NCBI GenBank assembly: GCA_049578505.1 | Contig: JBAUMC010000134.1 | Location: forward strand, 12,771-76,770 | Direction of reading: 5' to 3' | DNA length: 64,000 bases | From: JAGVPT01 sp049578505 | GTDB lineage: Bacteria; Bacteroidota; Ignavibacteria; UBA10030; UBA8401 | Part shown: piece after piece, positions 1 to 8,652 of the stretch | Position numbering within the stretch: the first letter of the stretch is position 1 | Layout of the letters: the number at the start of each line of letters is the position of its first letter | The notes under the pieces: generated by a model | What the model was told of the DNA's origin: nothing | The model's input: only the letters and a program-made list of their open reading frames with translations | The model's database searches: none | Program-made: the position numbers and the translations under genes

Positions 1-183
1 GTAGGAGCGATGCTGCACAAGCATTCCAATTTCTTCGAAAGTTCCGTCGTCAATCAATAATTCTAGACGCTCGCGGGCGGTGAGTTTTCCCTTCTTGTGT
101 TGATCCTCAACCCTTTGTTTTCCGCCGCCGAGCAGCGCGTCAGATTTCTTTTTGCGGAGATCCTTGAGCCGATCCGTTGACAT
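1..183 (-). CDS. Acyl-CoA (propionyl/methylmalonyl-CoA) carboxylase, carboxyltransferase beta subunit, N-terminal part
   Basis: The reverse strand opens with an ATG and encodes 61 residues before the window ends, so only the N-terminus is seen. The segment is highly charged (MSTDRLKDLRKKKSD) and continues into KLTARERLELLIDDGTFEEI. That ERLELLIDDGTFxE signature marks the start of the biotin-dependent carboxyltransferase beta subunit (PccB/MmdA family), which moves carboxylate from carboxybiotin to propionyl-CoA or a related acyl-CoA, or works in the reverse decarboxylating direction. Substrate and enzyme type cannot be decided from this fragment. It lies upstream of the hydroxyacid dehydrogenase gene on no shared strand boundary: the dehydrogenase ends about 130 bases before this start codon. 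Confidence 0.85.
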   Translation of the reverse strand, partial: MSTDRLKDLRKKKSDALLGGGKQRVEDQHKKGKLTARERLELLIDDGTFEEIGMLVQHRSY

Positions 184-313
184 GAATACCTCGTTTTTAG
201 GGGATCGAAAAATACAATGGTGACATCATCACTTGAGGAAGATACAATTTCTGTTTTCTTGTTTCAACGCGAAATTCAACGGCGGTAAAATTTCGGGAAC
301 TTTGTTAAAGCAG

Positions 314-1225
314 CTATGAGTTGGCGGAAGACTTCGATTTTCGCACTTCCACCCCTGCTTGTCGCTCCAACACCTTGACAACCGCGCAATAGTCTTCATG
401 CGCAAAGCCTGCTGCAGCCGCTTCGGAAAACAATGTTCTCGCTACCTCAACTCCGGGAAGGGGAACATCCAACCTTTTTCCCGAATCGAGGATGAGATTA
501 ATATCCTTTAACATGTGCTCGACGAAGAAGCGGGGAGAAAAGTTCCTTTCAAGCATTGAGGTACCTTTTGTTTGATACATTGACGCGTTCAGGGATGAAT
601 GGCTGATAATATCAAGAAGAGTGGTGGGATTCACATTGGCCTTTTGAGCCAGCACCAGTGCCTGTGCAAGCGTGGTCCCCATTCCGGCGATAAATAAATT
701 GCAGAGCAGTTTTGTGTATGAGGCTTGTTCAGGCCTTTCGAATCGCCAGATATTTCCGCCAAGAAGTTTCAAGAGAGGCTCGGCACTTCGAAATCCTTCG
801 TTGCTGCCTCCAACAAACAGGAGGAGCGATCCATCGGTCGCCTGAGGTACACTGCCGAGAACGGGGGCATGCAGGAAGAAACATCCATGCATTGTATATT
901 CGCGATTGAGCTGCTCTGTGGTCACAGGCGACACGGTGCTCATGTCCACATGAATGCTGCCTTTCCGAAGGCCGTTAATGATTCCGTTCTTACCCGTGGC
1001 TGTCTCTGTCAGCGCATCGGAATTTGACAACATCGAAAAAACGATATCAGAATGTTCTGCAACTTCTTTGGGGGATTGACACCACTGCGCACCCCGGTTG
1101 ACGAGGCCGGCAGCTTTTTTTTCTGTGCGATTAAAAACCGATAATGGATACTCGGCAGCAAGCAAACGGGCCGCCATCGGCGAACCCATCAACCCAAGGC
1201 CGATAAAACCGACTGAAATTTTCAT
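314..1225 (-). CDS. NAD(P)-dependent beta-hydroxyacid dehydrogenase (3-hydroxyisobutyrate dehydrogenase / glyoxylate reductase family)
   Basis: A 303-residue protein of typical family length. It begins with a Rossmann nucleotide-binding motif (VGFIGLGLMGSPMA, residues 5-18) and has the substrate-loop motif DMSTVSP near residue 95. The catalytic lysine lies in the YTKLLCNLF segment near residue 170, matching the GxxGxxxKxxxN region of 6-phosphogluconate/3-hydroxyisobutyrate dehydrogenases. The enzymes are cytosolic and oxidise or reduce small beta-hydroxyacids or semialdehydes (3-hydroxyisobutyrate, tartronate semialdehyde, succinic semialdehyde). Sequence alone does not choose between them. 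It is followed in the genome by a terminator hairpin and mnmA on the same strand, so it is likely transcribed separately from mnmA. Confidence 0.85.
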   Translation of the reverse strand: MKISVGFIGLGLMGSPMAARLLAAEYPLSVFNRTEKKAAGLVNRGAQWCQSPKEVAEHSDIVFSMLSNSDALTETATGKNGIINGLRKGSIHVDMSTVSPVTTEQLNREYTMHGCFFLHAPVLGSVPQATDGSLLLFVGGSNEGFRSAEPLLKLLGGNIWRFERPEQASYTKLLCNLFIAGMGTTLAQALVLAQKANVNPTTLLDIISHSSLNASMYQTKGTSMLERNFSPRFFVEHMLKDINLILDSGKRLDVPLPGVEVARTLFSEAAAAGFAHEDYCAVVKVLERQAGVEVRKSKSSANS

Positions 1226-1245
1226 GCAAATGTTCCTTTGAAGAT

Positions 1246-1272
1246 ATAAAAAAAGGCGAAGGGAGTTTCGCC
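1246..1272 (-). terminator. Rho-independent terminator of mnmA
   Basis: On the minus strand a perfect 7-bp stem (AGGCGAA / TTCGCCT, 5-base loop) is followed directly by a run of seven T residues. It lies about 30 bases past the mnmA stop codon and just before the next gene's start. This is a textbook intrinsic terminator. Confidence 0.85.
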
Positions 1273-1303
1273 TGTCAACAAAATATACGATTCCTTCGTG
1301 AGA

Positions 1304-2428
1304 CTATTTTTCGGTCGAATCAATAATCGCCCCGCCGACAACATCATCCCCCTCATAAAACACAATTGACTGTCCCGAAGTGATCGCTCGCTTAGGCGAA
1401 TCAAATTTGACACGGACTCTTCCCTCTCCGTCTCCAACTCCTTCGATCTGGGTGACGAGTGCCGGCTCATCGATATCTTTGTACCGGATTTTTACCGTCA
1501 ACTGCTTTCCGTCACGAAGGTGATCGTACTTGATCAAATTTAATTTCGATGCGGTCAACCTTGTGTGAAGCAAATCGCCGTCATGGCCGACGGTAATAAT
1601 ATTCTCCTTGTAGTTAATACCGGTAACGTAGACCGGTTCGGGAAACGCAACGCCTATTCCCTTACGCTGGCCAACAGTGTAAAAAGGAAAGCCCCGATGC
1701 TTACCGACAACTTTGCCGTCCATAACAACGTTGCCTCCCGCCACCGATGTTTCCAATTGCGGCAGTCTGTGTTTCAAGAACCGCTCGTAATTGTTGTCCG
1801 TGACAAAACAGATTTCATAGCTCTCCCCCTTTGCGGCAGTATGCAAACCATAACGCTCAGCGATCGCCCGAGACTCCGATTTTGTCAAGTCTGCAAGGGG
1901 AAAAATTGTTCGACGTAATGATTCCTGCGTCAATCCCCACAAGGCGTACGACTGATCTTTTTGAGAATCTTTGCCCCGCGAAACAACGAAGCGATGAGTC
2001 ACACCATCCTCCCGCACACGGGCATAATGACCTGTTGCGATAAAATCCGCCCCGAGCTTCAGGCTTTTGCGGATCATCTCTTCCCACTTGATCTTCCGAT
2101 TGCAAATAACGCACGGGTTCGGCGTCCGTCCGTGCATGTATTCTTCTACAAAGTTGTCGATTACCTGAGCACCGAACGCTTCTGAAAAATCGAGGACATA
2201 ATGAGGGAAGCCGAGTTTTGCCGCAACCATACGGGCATCATTGATGCCATCGAGGGAACAACAACTTTTATCGTTGTCGTCGCTCCCCCCAACGTCGTCA
2301 TAATTAAATGTCTTGATCGTTATCCCTATTACGTTGTGCCCCTGCTCGACAAGCAAAGCTGCGGCAACTGATGAATCGACTCCACCGCTCATCCCGACAA
2401 CAACCGTCGTGTTTTTGTTATCATTCAT
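1304..2428 (-). CDS. mnmA: tRNA-specific 2-thiouridylase MnmA
   Basis: Encodes a 374-residue cytosolic enzyme that thiolates U34 of tRNA-Lys, -Glu and -Gln, using ATP and sulfur relayed from a cysteine desulfurase. The PP-loop ATP pyrophosphatase motif is GMSGGVDSS at residues 12-20. The two catalytic cysteines are Cys106 (in NPCVICN) and Cys207 (in YEICFV), and the TGHYAR segment of the family is present near residue 132. Length agrees with the family (about 360-380). An intrinsic terminator follows the stop codon, and a complex inverted repeat lies upstream. Read-through from the preceding gene is possible because it is co-oriented 250 bases away. Confidence 0.97.
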   Translation of the reverse strand: MNDNKNTTVVVGMSGGVDSSVAAALLVEQGHNVIGITIKTFNYDDVGGSDDNDKSCCSLDGINDARMVAAKLGFPHYVLDFSEAFGAQVIDNFVEEYMHGRTPNPCVICNRKIKWEEMIRKSLKLGADFIATGHYARVREDGVTHRFVVSRGKDSQKDQSYALWGLTQESLRRTIFPLADLTKSESRAIAERYGLHTAAKGESYEICFVTDNNYERFLKHRLPQLETSVAGGNVVMDGKVVGKHRGFPFYTVGQRKGIGVAFPEPVYVTGINYKENIITVGHDGDLLHTRLTASKLNLIKYDHLRDGKQLTVKIRYKDIDEPALVTQIEGVGDGEGRVRVKFDSPKRAITSGQSIVFYEGDDVVGGAIIDSTEK

Positions 2429-2485
2429 ACGGTATAAATGTACTGAAATATTTGGAGAGTCCCAAACAGCAGCGGTGGTAGGCAG

Positions 2486-2615
2486 TGACTCAAATTGAGA
2501 AAAGAATTGTCATGCCCACGTGCCGAAGGCATCCCCTTGGGAAAAGTGGGCATCCATTGTGCAGCAAACAATGGTGTTTGGATTCCCGCTTTCGCGGGAA
2601 TGACAAATTGAGTCA
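2486..2615. repeat. Intergenic inverted-repeat element (MITE- or REP-like)
   Basis: The ends are inverted copies: TGACTCAAATT, then after about ten bases TTGTCATGCCC on the left (2486-2517), and GGGAATGACAAATTGAGTCA on the right (2596-2615). Inside the right arm is a short perfect palindrome, TTCCCGCTTTCGCGGGAA. The element has no coding potential and sits upstream of mnmA. The TTCCCGC..GCGGGAATGACA core resembles dispersed palindromic repeats found in many bacterial genomes; that resemblance comes from memory and copy number cannot be tested here. Confidence 0.6.
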
Positions 2616-2678
2616 GTACCCGGTGGCACGGTTTCTAAAAATTTAGGTTTCCGACATCCGACAAGGGAGACGTAATAA

Positions 2679-4673
2679 TTAGAGTCCATAATCCACTTGG
2701 AGAGTTACCCTGTTGTCAAGAGGCCCGATGATCTCGGAAATTCCCGTGCCGATCGATGCTGCCCCCGATTGGAAGGTTTCACTATATTTACAAGAGAGCT
2801 CCAAATGTGGAAAAGCCTTCCAACCGGCGACAATGTACCAGCGGCTCCCTCTCCCGTACAACGGGGGAAAAGAATACCCGCCGCGAACATCCCTTTCGTA
2901 TTCATAGACCCGGGAATCGTACGATTGGGTATCAAAAAAAACCATCCTCGCTGTTCCATAAAAGAGAAATTGCGGGGACGACAAATTCAATTCGGTAAAC
3001 ATCAGCATCCCTTCCCTCCGGTCATGTGAAATAGAGTATGAAACTGTAGTCATTTCAATTCTTTGGACTAATTGAGTCCACTTGGTTATTGCAAAGGAAC
3101 AAGACGCCCGCAGGTTTTCCTGGTTCCTTACTTCGATTACTTTCTGAGGATTCTGCTCTCCATCATTCAAAACATCTACTTTCGTTTTAACATTATCCTT
3201 GAATTGAATGAGCGCGTTAACAGATTTTGTGACCGCTCCCTCGCAGCGAACAACATATTCATTTCCAGTATTGGAAAATATGCCGGAGGATGGAAGCGTA
3301 AATTCATCATAAGAAGTTGAGATTTTTATTTTATTGGAAGGAGAGTACTCCATCCCAAGATAGCGACCGTTTTCACCGTTAACGGCGCCGTTCTGCTCAC
3401 CGAATCCGTACGCGTACGGGTTAGCATATCTGCTTGAATAGGACCGCAATTGACTGCTTAACGCTAACCGTTTGGAGACCTGGTAAATGAACCCTACAAC
3501 GCCGCTTCGAGAATCGAGAGAATTCCCTGCAGCTTCACCAAACAGGGTGAACGCATCGAAATCGCAATTCGCGTTTGCGCCTACAGCAAAAATATTTTTT
3601 CCCTGGAGAACAAACGGAGATTGAATGTCGATTTGTTTGTCGTATTGTGTCTTGAATGCGCTCACTCCGATCCTGTTGGTGCTCCCTATTGCAAACGCCG
3701 CTAATCCGCCAATGACTGTTTCGCTTGCAGCATCCCTTTTCGTCTTTTCCGTTTGGGAACGAAAAAGCCCGGAGGTGTATAAACTTGTAACCGTACCATC
3801 TGAATCAACTGTCCCAGCCACTTCTTTGCGGGATAAAAAGAGAGTTACTGAAAGAGGATAAACTTCCATCGTCGCAGCTGCGCCCTGAAAAAAATGAAAC
3901 TCATCCGTGGCGAGGTGAGGCACAATCGTTCTTCCTGTTGCTTTGATTTGGTACAAAGCATTGCCTCCTTTCGACGATGATCTGAAGCTCGATAGGGTCA
4001 TTCCTTCGCCGCTGTTGAGGGTGTAATCGCCGGCAACGAACTTTTTTACAATTCCTTCGTTCTCGAATCCGATGTATCCGCTGACAAAACCTGCATCGGG
4101 CGTTTCTCCCGCATCTTTGTCGTACAACACACCTCCGCTCCATCGTAATGTCGAAATCACCAGTCGATGATAGTCTGCAACGCGGCTCCCCAAGTACTCT
4201 CCGTCGAGAAACGGTTTTGGCGGCTGAAGGTCTAGGCTTTCGCGCGAGCGAAACGATAATGACGTTATGCTGTCTTTTGAAAACGGTACATCGCCTTTCG
4301 TTTTCGCGGCAGCAAATGTAATGAACGGCGAAATATGTGCAAGGGTTTGGTCATCCAATCCTGGGATGCGGCGTAAGTCTGAAAACGAAAGAGTCCCCAA
4401 TGAATCGCGCAAAAATAGTATTTTTAATAGCAACGCCCGCGGAATAAATGGGATCTCGGTCAATTCTTGAAAAGAAGCCGTATTGATGTCTACCGGCTTA
4501 GCCCGGTAATACTCTAATTCGTCGAGTGTCGCCGATTTTCCCGTGCCATCGTCTGTCGAATTTTCCATCATTGATTCGAAGTCTGGAGAACTGGGCAAGT
4601 CTTTATCCGTGCCTTGAGAATATGAAACAATTGCAAAACAAAGCAGCGCGCTGCAAAGAATGATCCCCCTCAT
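2679..4673 (-). CDS. Exported helix-hairpin-helix protein with large, probably beta-rich C-terminal region
   Basis: Encodes 664 residues. An N-terminal signal peptide (MRGIILCSALLCFAIVSYSQG) is followed at about residues 57-120 by two ComEA-like helix-hairpin-helix units (DINTASFQELTEIP and FSDLRRIPGLDDQT). Helix-hairpin-helix domains normally bind DNA backbone non-specifically, so an exported copy suggests DNA handling in the envelope or a structural role. The remaining ~540 residues have alternating polar/hydrophobic strands and end in LQVDYGL with a terminal hydrophobic residue, as expected for an outer-membrane beta-barrel or large beta-domain; I infer this from pattern only. It follows the 4686-5519 barrel gene by 12 bases, so the two are probably co-transcribed. 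Confidence 0.7.
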   Translation of the reverse strand: MRGIILCSALLCFAIVSYSQGTDKDLPSSPDFESMMENSTDDGTGKSATLDELEYYRAKPVDINTASFQELTEIPFIPRALLLKILFLRDSLGTLSFSDLRRIPGLDDQTLAHISPFITFAAAKTKGDVPFSKDSITSLSFRSRESLDLQPPKPFLDGEYLGSRVADYHRLVISTLRWSGGVLYDKDAGETPDAGFVSGYIGFENEGIVKKFVAGDYTLNSGEGMTLSSFRSSSKGGNALYQIKATGRTIVPHLATDEFHFFQGAAATMEVYPLSVTLFLSRKEVAGTVDSDGTVTSLYTSGLFRSQTEKTKRDAASETVIGGLAAFAIGSTNRIGVSAFKTQYDKQIDIQSPFVLQGKNIFAVGANANCDFDAFTLFGEAAGNSLDSRSGVVGFIYQVSKRLALSSQLRSYSSRYANPYAYGFGEQNGAVNGENGRYLGMEYSPSNKIKISTSYDEFTLPSSGIFSNTGNEYVVRCEGAVTKSVNALIQFKDNVKTKVDVLNDGEQNPQKVIEVRNQENLRASCSFAITKWTQLVQRIEMTTVSYSISHDRREGMLMFTELNLSSPQFLFYGTARMVFFDTQSYDSRVYEYERDVRGGYSFPPLYGRGSRWYIVAGWKAFPHLELSCKYSETFQSGAASIGTGISEIIGPLDNRVTLQVDYGL

Positions 4674-4685
4674 TTTTCCCCCCTT

Positions 4686-5519
4686 TTACAAACCGAATGA
4701 AATTCCGATTGAATGAGTCAAGCCGAGATCGGCGTGGGTCGCTACGCTATAATCGAAAGAGATTGAAGCATAGTGGATCCCAACGCCGGCAAAATACCGT
4801 GATGGTTCGCTCGATACGCCGAAGCGAAGGCCGATTGCTTCGAAGGGCGAAAATCGGACCCCTGTACGGATTGATAAGGGATATCTTACATCCTTTATCA
4901 AAGCGCACGAAACATCGGCGTTCGAAAGAAGTTCGCACGAAACCCCTGTAAGATACAGCTGCGGCAGTTCATCTTTTTCCTCACCGATAGTGGGACGATT
5001 GATGTTCAGCAGAGAAACCCCCCATCGAACATCATCATCCACCTGAATCGATGCTGCAACGTCTATCCCGAGTGAAAATGCCGAACCATAGCGGGCAATC
5101 GCAAGATGATCGAAGTTGATATTGCAGCCAGCTGAAAATACTCCGCTGAAGGATTTTGCCACAGTCGCCGTTGCAGTCATTTCCCTGTACAAAGAAAAAC
5201 CGGTAGTTGTCACGGCAACTCCTGCGTTAAATGGTTCAAACGGGAAAACGGAAAACATTCCACCGCACGATAATTGCGGCAAATCAAACGGCGAAGGCGA
5301 ATAAAAAAAAGAAGAATAGAAGGACGTTACAGAAGCGGCGGCAGACGGGTTCAACAACAGCGGCTCGACGTTGCCGTTGAACAATCCCGAAGCGCCGTCT
5401 CCAAAAACCGAGGGAGGCTGCGCTGTTCGATCGAAGCCGGCTTGTACTGTCTGCAGACAAAAAAAGAACAACAGCAGCGTTTCAGCACGTCGATAACGCG
5501 CGAGAAGCGTTTTTAACAA
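4686..5519 (-). CDS. Outer-membrane beta-barrel protein, PorV/PorQ-like
   Basis: Protein of 277 residues if the TTG at 5519 is used; this start puts a signal-peptide-like segment (ALLARYRR-type charged head, then LLLFFFCLQTVQA) at the N-terminus. The open frame extends to an ATG at 5591 (301 residues), but that would overlap the divergent gene's signal-peptide start and lacks signal character. The sequence shows the GASGLFNGNVEPLLLNPSA motif and repeated amphipathic strands, and ends in GISFGL. This is the pattern of PorV/PorQ-type and related UPF0164-like barrels that serve type IX secretion. It pairs with the downstream helix-hairpin-helix gene and is divergent from the PorD-like gene. The PorV/PorQ assignment is inferred. 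Confidence 0.65.
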   Translation of the reverse strand: MLKTLLARYRRAETLLLFFFCLQTVQAGFDRTAQPPSVFGDGASGLFNGNVEPLLLNPSAAASVTSFYSSFFYSPSPFDLPQLSCGGMFSVFPFEPFNAGVAVTTTGFSLYREMTATATVAKSFSGVFSAGCNINFDHLAIARYGSAFSLGIDVAASIQVDDDVRWGVSLLNINRPTIGEEKDELPQLYLTGVSCELLSNADVSCALIKDVRYPLSIRTGVRFSPFEAIGLRFGVSSEPSRYFAGVGIHYASISFDYSVATHADLGLTHSIGISFGL

Positions 5520-5589
5520 CTTGAATGGAAAAACGAAAGTGGTTATATTGCGGTCAAGAGATTCCCAAAACAATGCTAAAAGGATTACC

Positions 5590-6474
5590 ATGCGCCCCCC
5601 CCTGAAAATTGTGACGATGATATGTGCGGTTTTTTGCTCTGCAGCTACTGCGCTTGGCCAGATCGATGCTCAGGTGACTGCCGACCTGAACCAAATTCCG
5701 GGTTCAGCCCGCGACCTCTTGGTAAATTTCGCGGCTGACGTACAACGATATATTAATTCAAACACCTGGACAGTCGAAGACATCGGGAACGAAAAAATTG
5801 CGGTTTCGATTACGATCTCCCTTACAGCGACAGCGACCGCCAACATGTATGATGCAACGTTCGTCCTTGGAAGCACGCGCCCGATTTACAAATCTGAAAA
5901 AAAAACAGCTATGCTCCGGATATTAGACGACTCGTGGGAATTTACCTACCTCAAGAATCAACCCCTTTTGCGGGATGAAACACGTTTCGACCCGCTGACA
6001 AGCTTCATCAATTTTTACGTATACCTTGTCCTCGGATATGATTTTGATTCCTACCGGCCTCCCCTCAGCGGCACGCCGTTCTTTCAAAAAGCAATCACCG
6101 TTTGCGGACAGGCGTCGGGTCAAAAGGGTTGGGACCGAAGCAGCTCCACGTACAGCAAATACTCTTTTGTCGAGGAACTTTTAAACGCCAAGTATGAGCC
6201 GATCAGACAGGGGATGTTCATTTACAACTTCAGAGGGATCGATTATCTTGAAGTGAAACCCGATACGGCTCACAAGAACATTATTACGTTCATCCAGGAC
6301 GTTGCAAATTTCAAAAGGTCGGTGGACCCCAATTCTCTTATCGTTAAAGCATTTTTTGACGCGAACTATCAGGAACTTGCAGAAATTTTCAGAGATTATC
6401 AAGACAAAAGTATACTTCAGCTCCTTTCTTCCGCCGACCCCAGCCATCGAAGCACTTATATGGGCTTGAAATAA
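5590..6474 (+). CDS. DUF4835 family exported protein, PorD-like (type IX secretion-associated)
   Basis: Encodes 294 residues from the ATG at 5590, where AGGATT lies upstream and a clear signal peptide follows (MRPPLKIVTMICAVFCSAATALGQ). A longer frame from 5521 exists but would bury the signal peptide. The mature protein has the DUF4835 features: an N-terminal strand-rich part with ..STRPIYKSE near residue 90, then FDPLTSFINFYVYLVLGYDFDSY, GTPFFQKA and KGWD. This family is linked to PorD, a periplasmic/outer-membrane partner in type IX secretion of Bacteroidota. That link is from knowledge of the family; the sequence supports the family call well. Its divergent neighbour is a barrel candidate. 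Confidence 0.75.
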   Translation: MRPPLKIVTMICAVFCSAATALGQIDAQVTADLNQIPGSARDLLVNFAADVQRYINSNTWTVEDIGNEKIAVSITISLTATATANMYDATFVLGSTRPIYKSEKKTAMLRILDDSWEFTYLKNQPLLRDETRFDPLTSFINFYVYLVLGYDFDSYRPPLSGTPFFQKAITVCGQASGQKGWDRSSSTYSKYSFVEELLNAKYEPIRQGMFIYNFRGIDYLEVKPDTAHKNIITFIQDVANFKRSVDPNSLIVKAFFDANYQELAEIFRDYQDKSILQLLSSADPSHRSTYMGLK

Positions 6475-6547
6475 TTAAAGAGCTGCACGGAAAAGAACTT
6501 AGACAAGAATATCGCCAGAACTGTTCCGCCGGAGTGCACGTCTCTTA

Positions 6548-8554
6548 TTATTCGATCATCCTCACCGAAGTAATTGTGTCGCCAATTTGAATTTTGTCAA
6601 CCACGTCCAAATCCTTCGTGTAGCCGAAAATAGTGTACCGTCCGTCAAGATGGGGTGTCGAACAATGGGTGATGAAAAACTGCGAACCTTCGGTATCTTT
6701 TCCCGCGCTTGCCATTCCTACAGCTCCCTCTGAATATAATGCGTCCGGATGGACCTCCGTACGAATCGCATAACCCGGACCGCCAAAACCTGTACCCAAA
6801 GGATCTCCTCCTTGAATGACGAAATTTGGAACGACGCGGTGAAATATCAATCCATCGTAGAAATGTTTCTTTGCCAATAAAATAAAATTTAACACTGTAA
6901 ACGGAGCCGCATCTGCTCGAAATTCCATCGTAATATTCCCCTTCGATGTTTCGATAAGAGCTGAGTGGTAACGTTGTAGCAGTGCGGTATCCTCCGGCTT
7001 ATAGAATTTTGACGAATTCGGAGATGATGAGATTTCAGCGTCGTAATTTATCCCCGTTATTGATCGAAGGGCATGCGCAGCGGCCTGGGATACGATTCTA
7101 TCGGCATCGTGCAACGTTCGCTGCATCGATGGTATCGCAGCTTCTGACTTCAGTTCGGCAAAAAGGTTGATGAATTCAACCATGACCTCAACATCATCCG
7201 GGGTGTTCAGGTTTTTATAGGCATCAATAAATTGAGGAAGGCATTGCAGCCTCAACGATCCTCGTATCGATGTATCTTCGAATGCTGCAGCTACGGAGTA
7301 AGATATCGCAATGTCATGCTTTTGCAATAATGGAAGAATCTGCCGGAAAAATTCTCCCTGAATGGCGGAATCCTTGCCGGAGACTATATTCTGATAAGCT
7401 TCAACCGCGGCACTCACGGATCTCGGATCATTCCTCAACAATTCATTTTTGAGCCATGGAATCGCATCCAGAGATTGCGTCTCACCGAGTGCGGAGATTA
7501 TTCTCGATCTGAACATAGAGTTCGCATCAAGAAGCTTTGCAAGCTGGGGAACACATTTATCTTTCAGATGTTCAGCCATGAGAATCGCCGCTTCGCCTCT
7601 TCGCCGCCACGAGTAATGAACGGAATCCTCCGAAATCTTGTGCAGTGTCTCAACTGAATAATCCGATGAATATTTTTCGAAACCAGAATTCAACACCGAA
7701 AATGCCGTCAGTGCAACATGTTCGTCCTTGTCGGAAAGAAGCGAAGTCAAAAACGGCGAAACGGTCTTAACCGGCTGACTCCTCAGTGATCTGAGACAAT
7801 TGACACGCACCCGCCAGTCTGGGTCATGTACAACATGTTCTACAAGGACCGTCGATGCAGCGGTATCACTCACAAAGCCGAGAACCGTCCCCGTCCACAT
7901 TCTGACTTCAGGCGAAGGGTCATTCATCGCAATGAGCAATGCGGAGAGATGGCGTCTCACCGATGAGGAATCGCTTATTCGCATCATCGCGTATACCGCC
8001 AATCGAGCGCATTCCGGTCGACCGATTAGATTGAAAGCATATTCCGTTGCGGTTGAGTCTTTAATCTTTCTGAGTGCAAAGCGTGCAACAGAAAGAGCCA
8101 CCGACGATTGTGCCGCGGCTGACATGGACGGGGCAATTTCAACCAGTGCTTTTAGATCATTACTTGTTCCACATTTACCAACAGCGTCGATAATTTCTTG
8201 CAGGGATAATGGATCTGATTCCGTCCTGAGCCGCTCAAGCAAAAGAGAACCGATGTGCGCACCCCCGATTTGTCCTATGGCGAACGCAGCGCTGCGGCGC
8301 ACGATCGGGGTTGAATCATGTAACAGGGGGAGAAGAAACGGAATTGAAGACGAATCCTGAATATTTGCCAGTGCAACAGCGGCACGAGATCGCTCAGACG
8401 GGTCGGAGGAAAAAAGGTAGCCGTAAAGCTTCCCATCAACCAGCGATCGGGAATTCTGAAGATCTGCAATATTATCAATTGTCTGCGCGTCGGCGAGTTC
8501 AACGCAAATCAATGACGAAAAAAGGAATCCGAGAATTGGTGCAATTTCTTTCAT
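6548..8554 (-). CDS. Exported HEAT-repeat protein with C-terminal cyclophilin-type peptidyl-prolyl isomerase
   Basis: Encodes 668 residues from the ATG at 8554, where a signal peptide begins (MKEIAPILGFLFSSLICVELADAQ). The open frame extends to 8647, but that longer N-terminus is not signal-like. Residues ~40-500 are tandem HEAT/PBS-lyase-type helical repeats (for example SIPFLLPLLHDSTPIVRRSA and AIGQIGG). Residues ~533-668 form a cyclophilin domain with FHRVVPNFVIQGGDP, GSQFFITHC and LDGRYTIFGY, including the active-site Arg and Gln. It should catalyse prolyl isomerisation of exported proteins, with the repeats as a scaffold or client-binding arm. It lies just downstream of the tatD/radical-SAM gene on the same strand. 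Confidence 0.85.
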   Translation of the reverse strand: MKEIAPILGFLFSSLICVELADAQTIDNIADLQNSRSLVDGKLYGYLFSSDPSERSRAAVALANIQDSSSIPFLLPLLHDSTPIVRRSAAFAIGQIGGAHIGSLLLERLRTESDPLSLQEIIDAVGKCGTSNDLKALVEIAPSMSAAAQSSVALSVARFALRKIKDSTATEYAFNLIGRPECARLAVYAMMRISDSSSVRRHLSALLIAMNDPSPEVRMWTGTVLGFVSDTAASTVLVEHVVHDPDWRVRVNCLRSLRSQPVKTVSPFLTSLLSDKDEHVALTAFSVLNSGFEKYSSDYSVETLHKISEDSVHYSWRRRGEAAILMAEHLKDKCVPQLAKLLDANSMFRSRIISALGETQSLDAIPWLKNELLRNDPRSVSAAVEAYQNIVSGKDSAIQGEFFRQILPLLQKHDIAISYSVAAAFEDTSIRGSLRLQCLPQFIDAYKNLNTPDDVEVMVEFINLFAELKSEAAIPSMQRTLHDADRIVSQAAAHALRSITGINYDAEISSSPNSSKFYKPEDTALLQRYHSALIETSKGNITMEFRADAAPFTVLNFILLAKKHFYDGLIFHRVVPNFVIQGGDPLGTGFGGPGYAIRTEVHPDALYSEGAVGMASAGKDTEGSQFFITHCSTPHLDGRYTIFGYTKDLDVVDKIQIGDTITSVRMIE

Positions 8555-8652
8555 GGATGTGATCGAAAGATAAGTTGAAATTGGCATTGATGGATTCCCC
8601 TTGTAGAGAAGTTTAAGCGTCAGCCCACAATCGAAAGCTACTGCCATGCAGC

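Noticed and set aside
7800..8360. Plus-strand frame of 186 codons
   Set aside because: Antisense to the HEAT repeats; no signal, domain or ribosome site.
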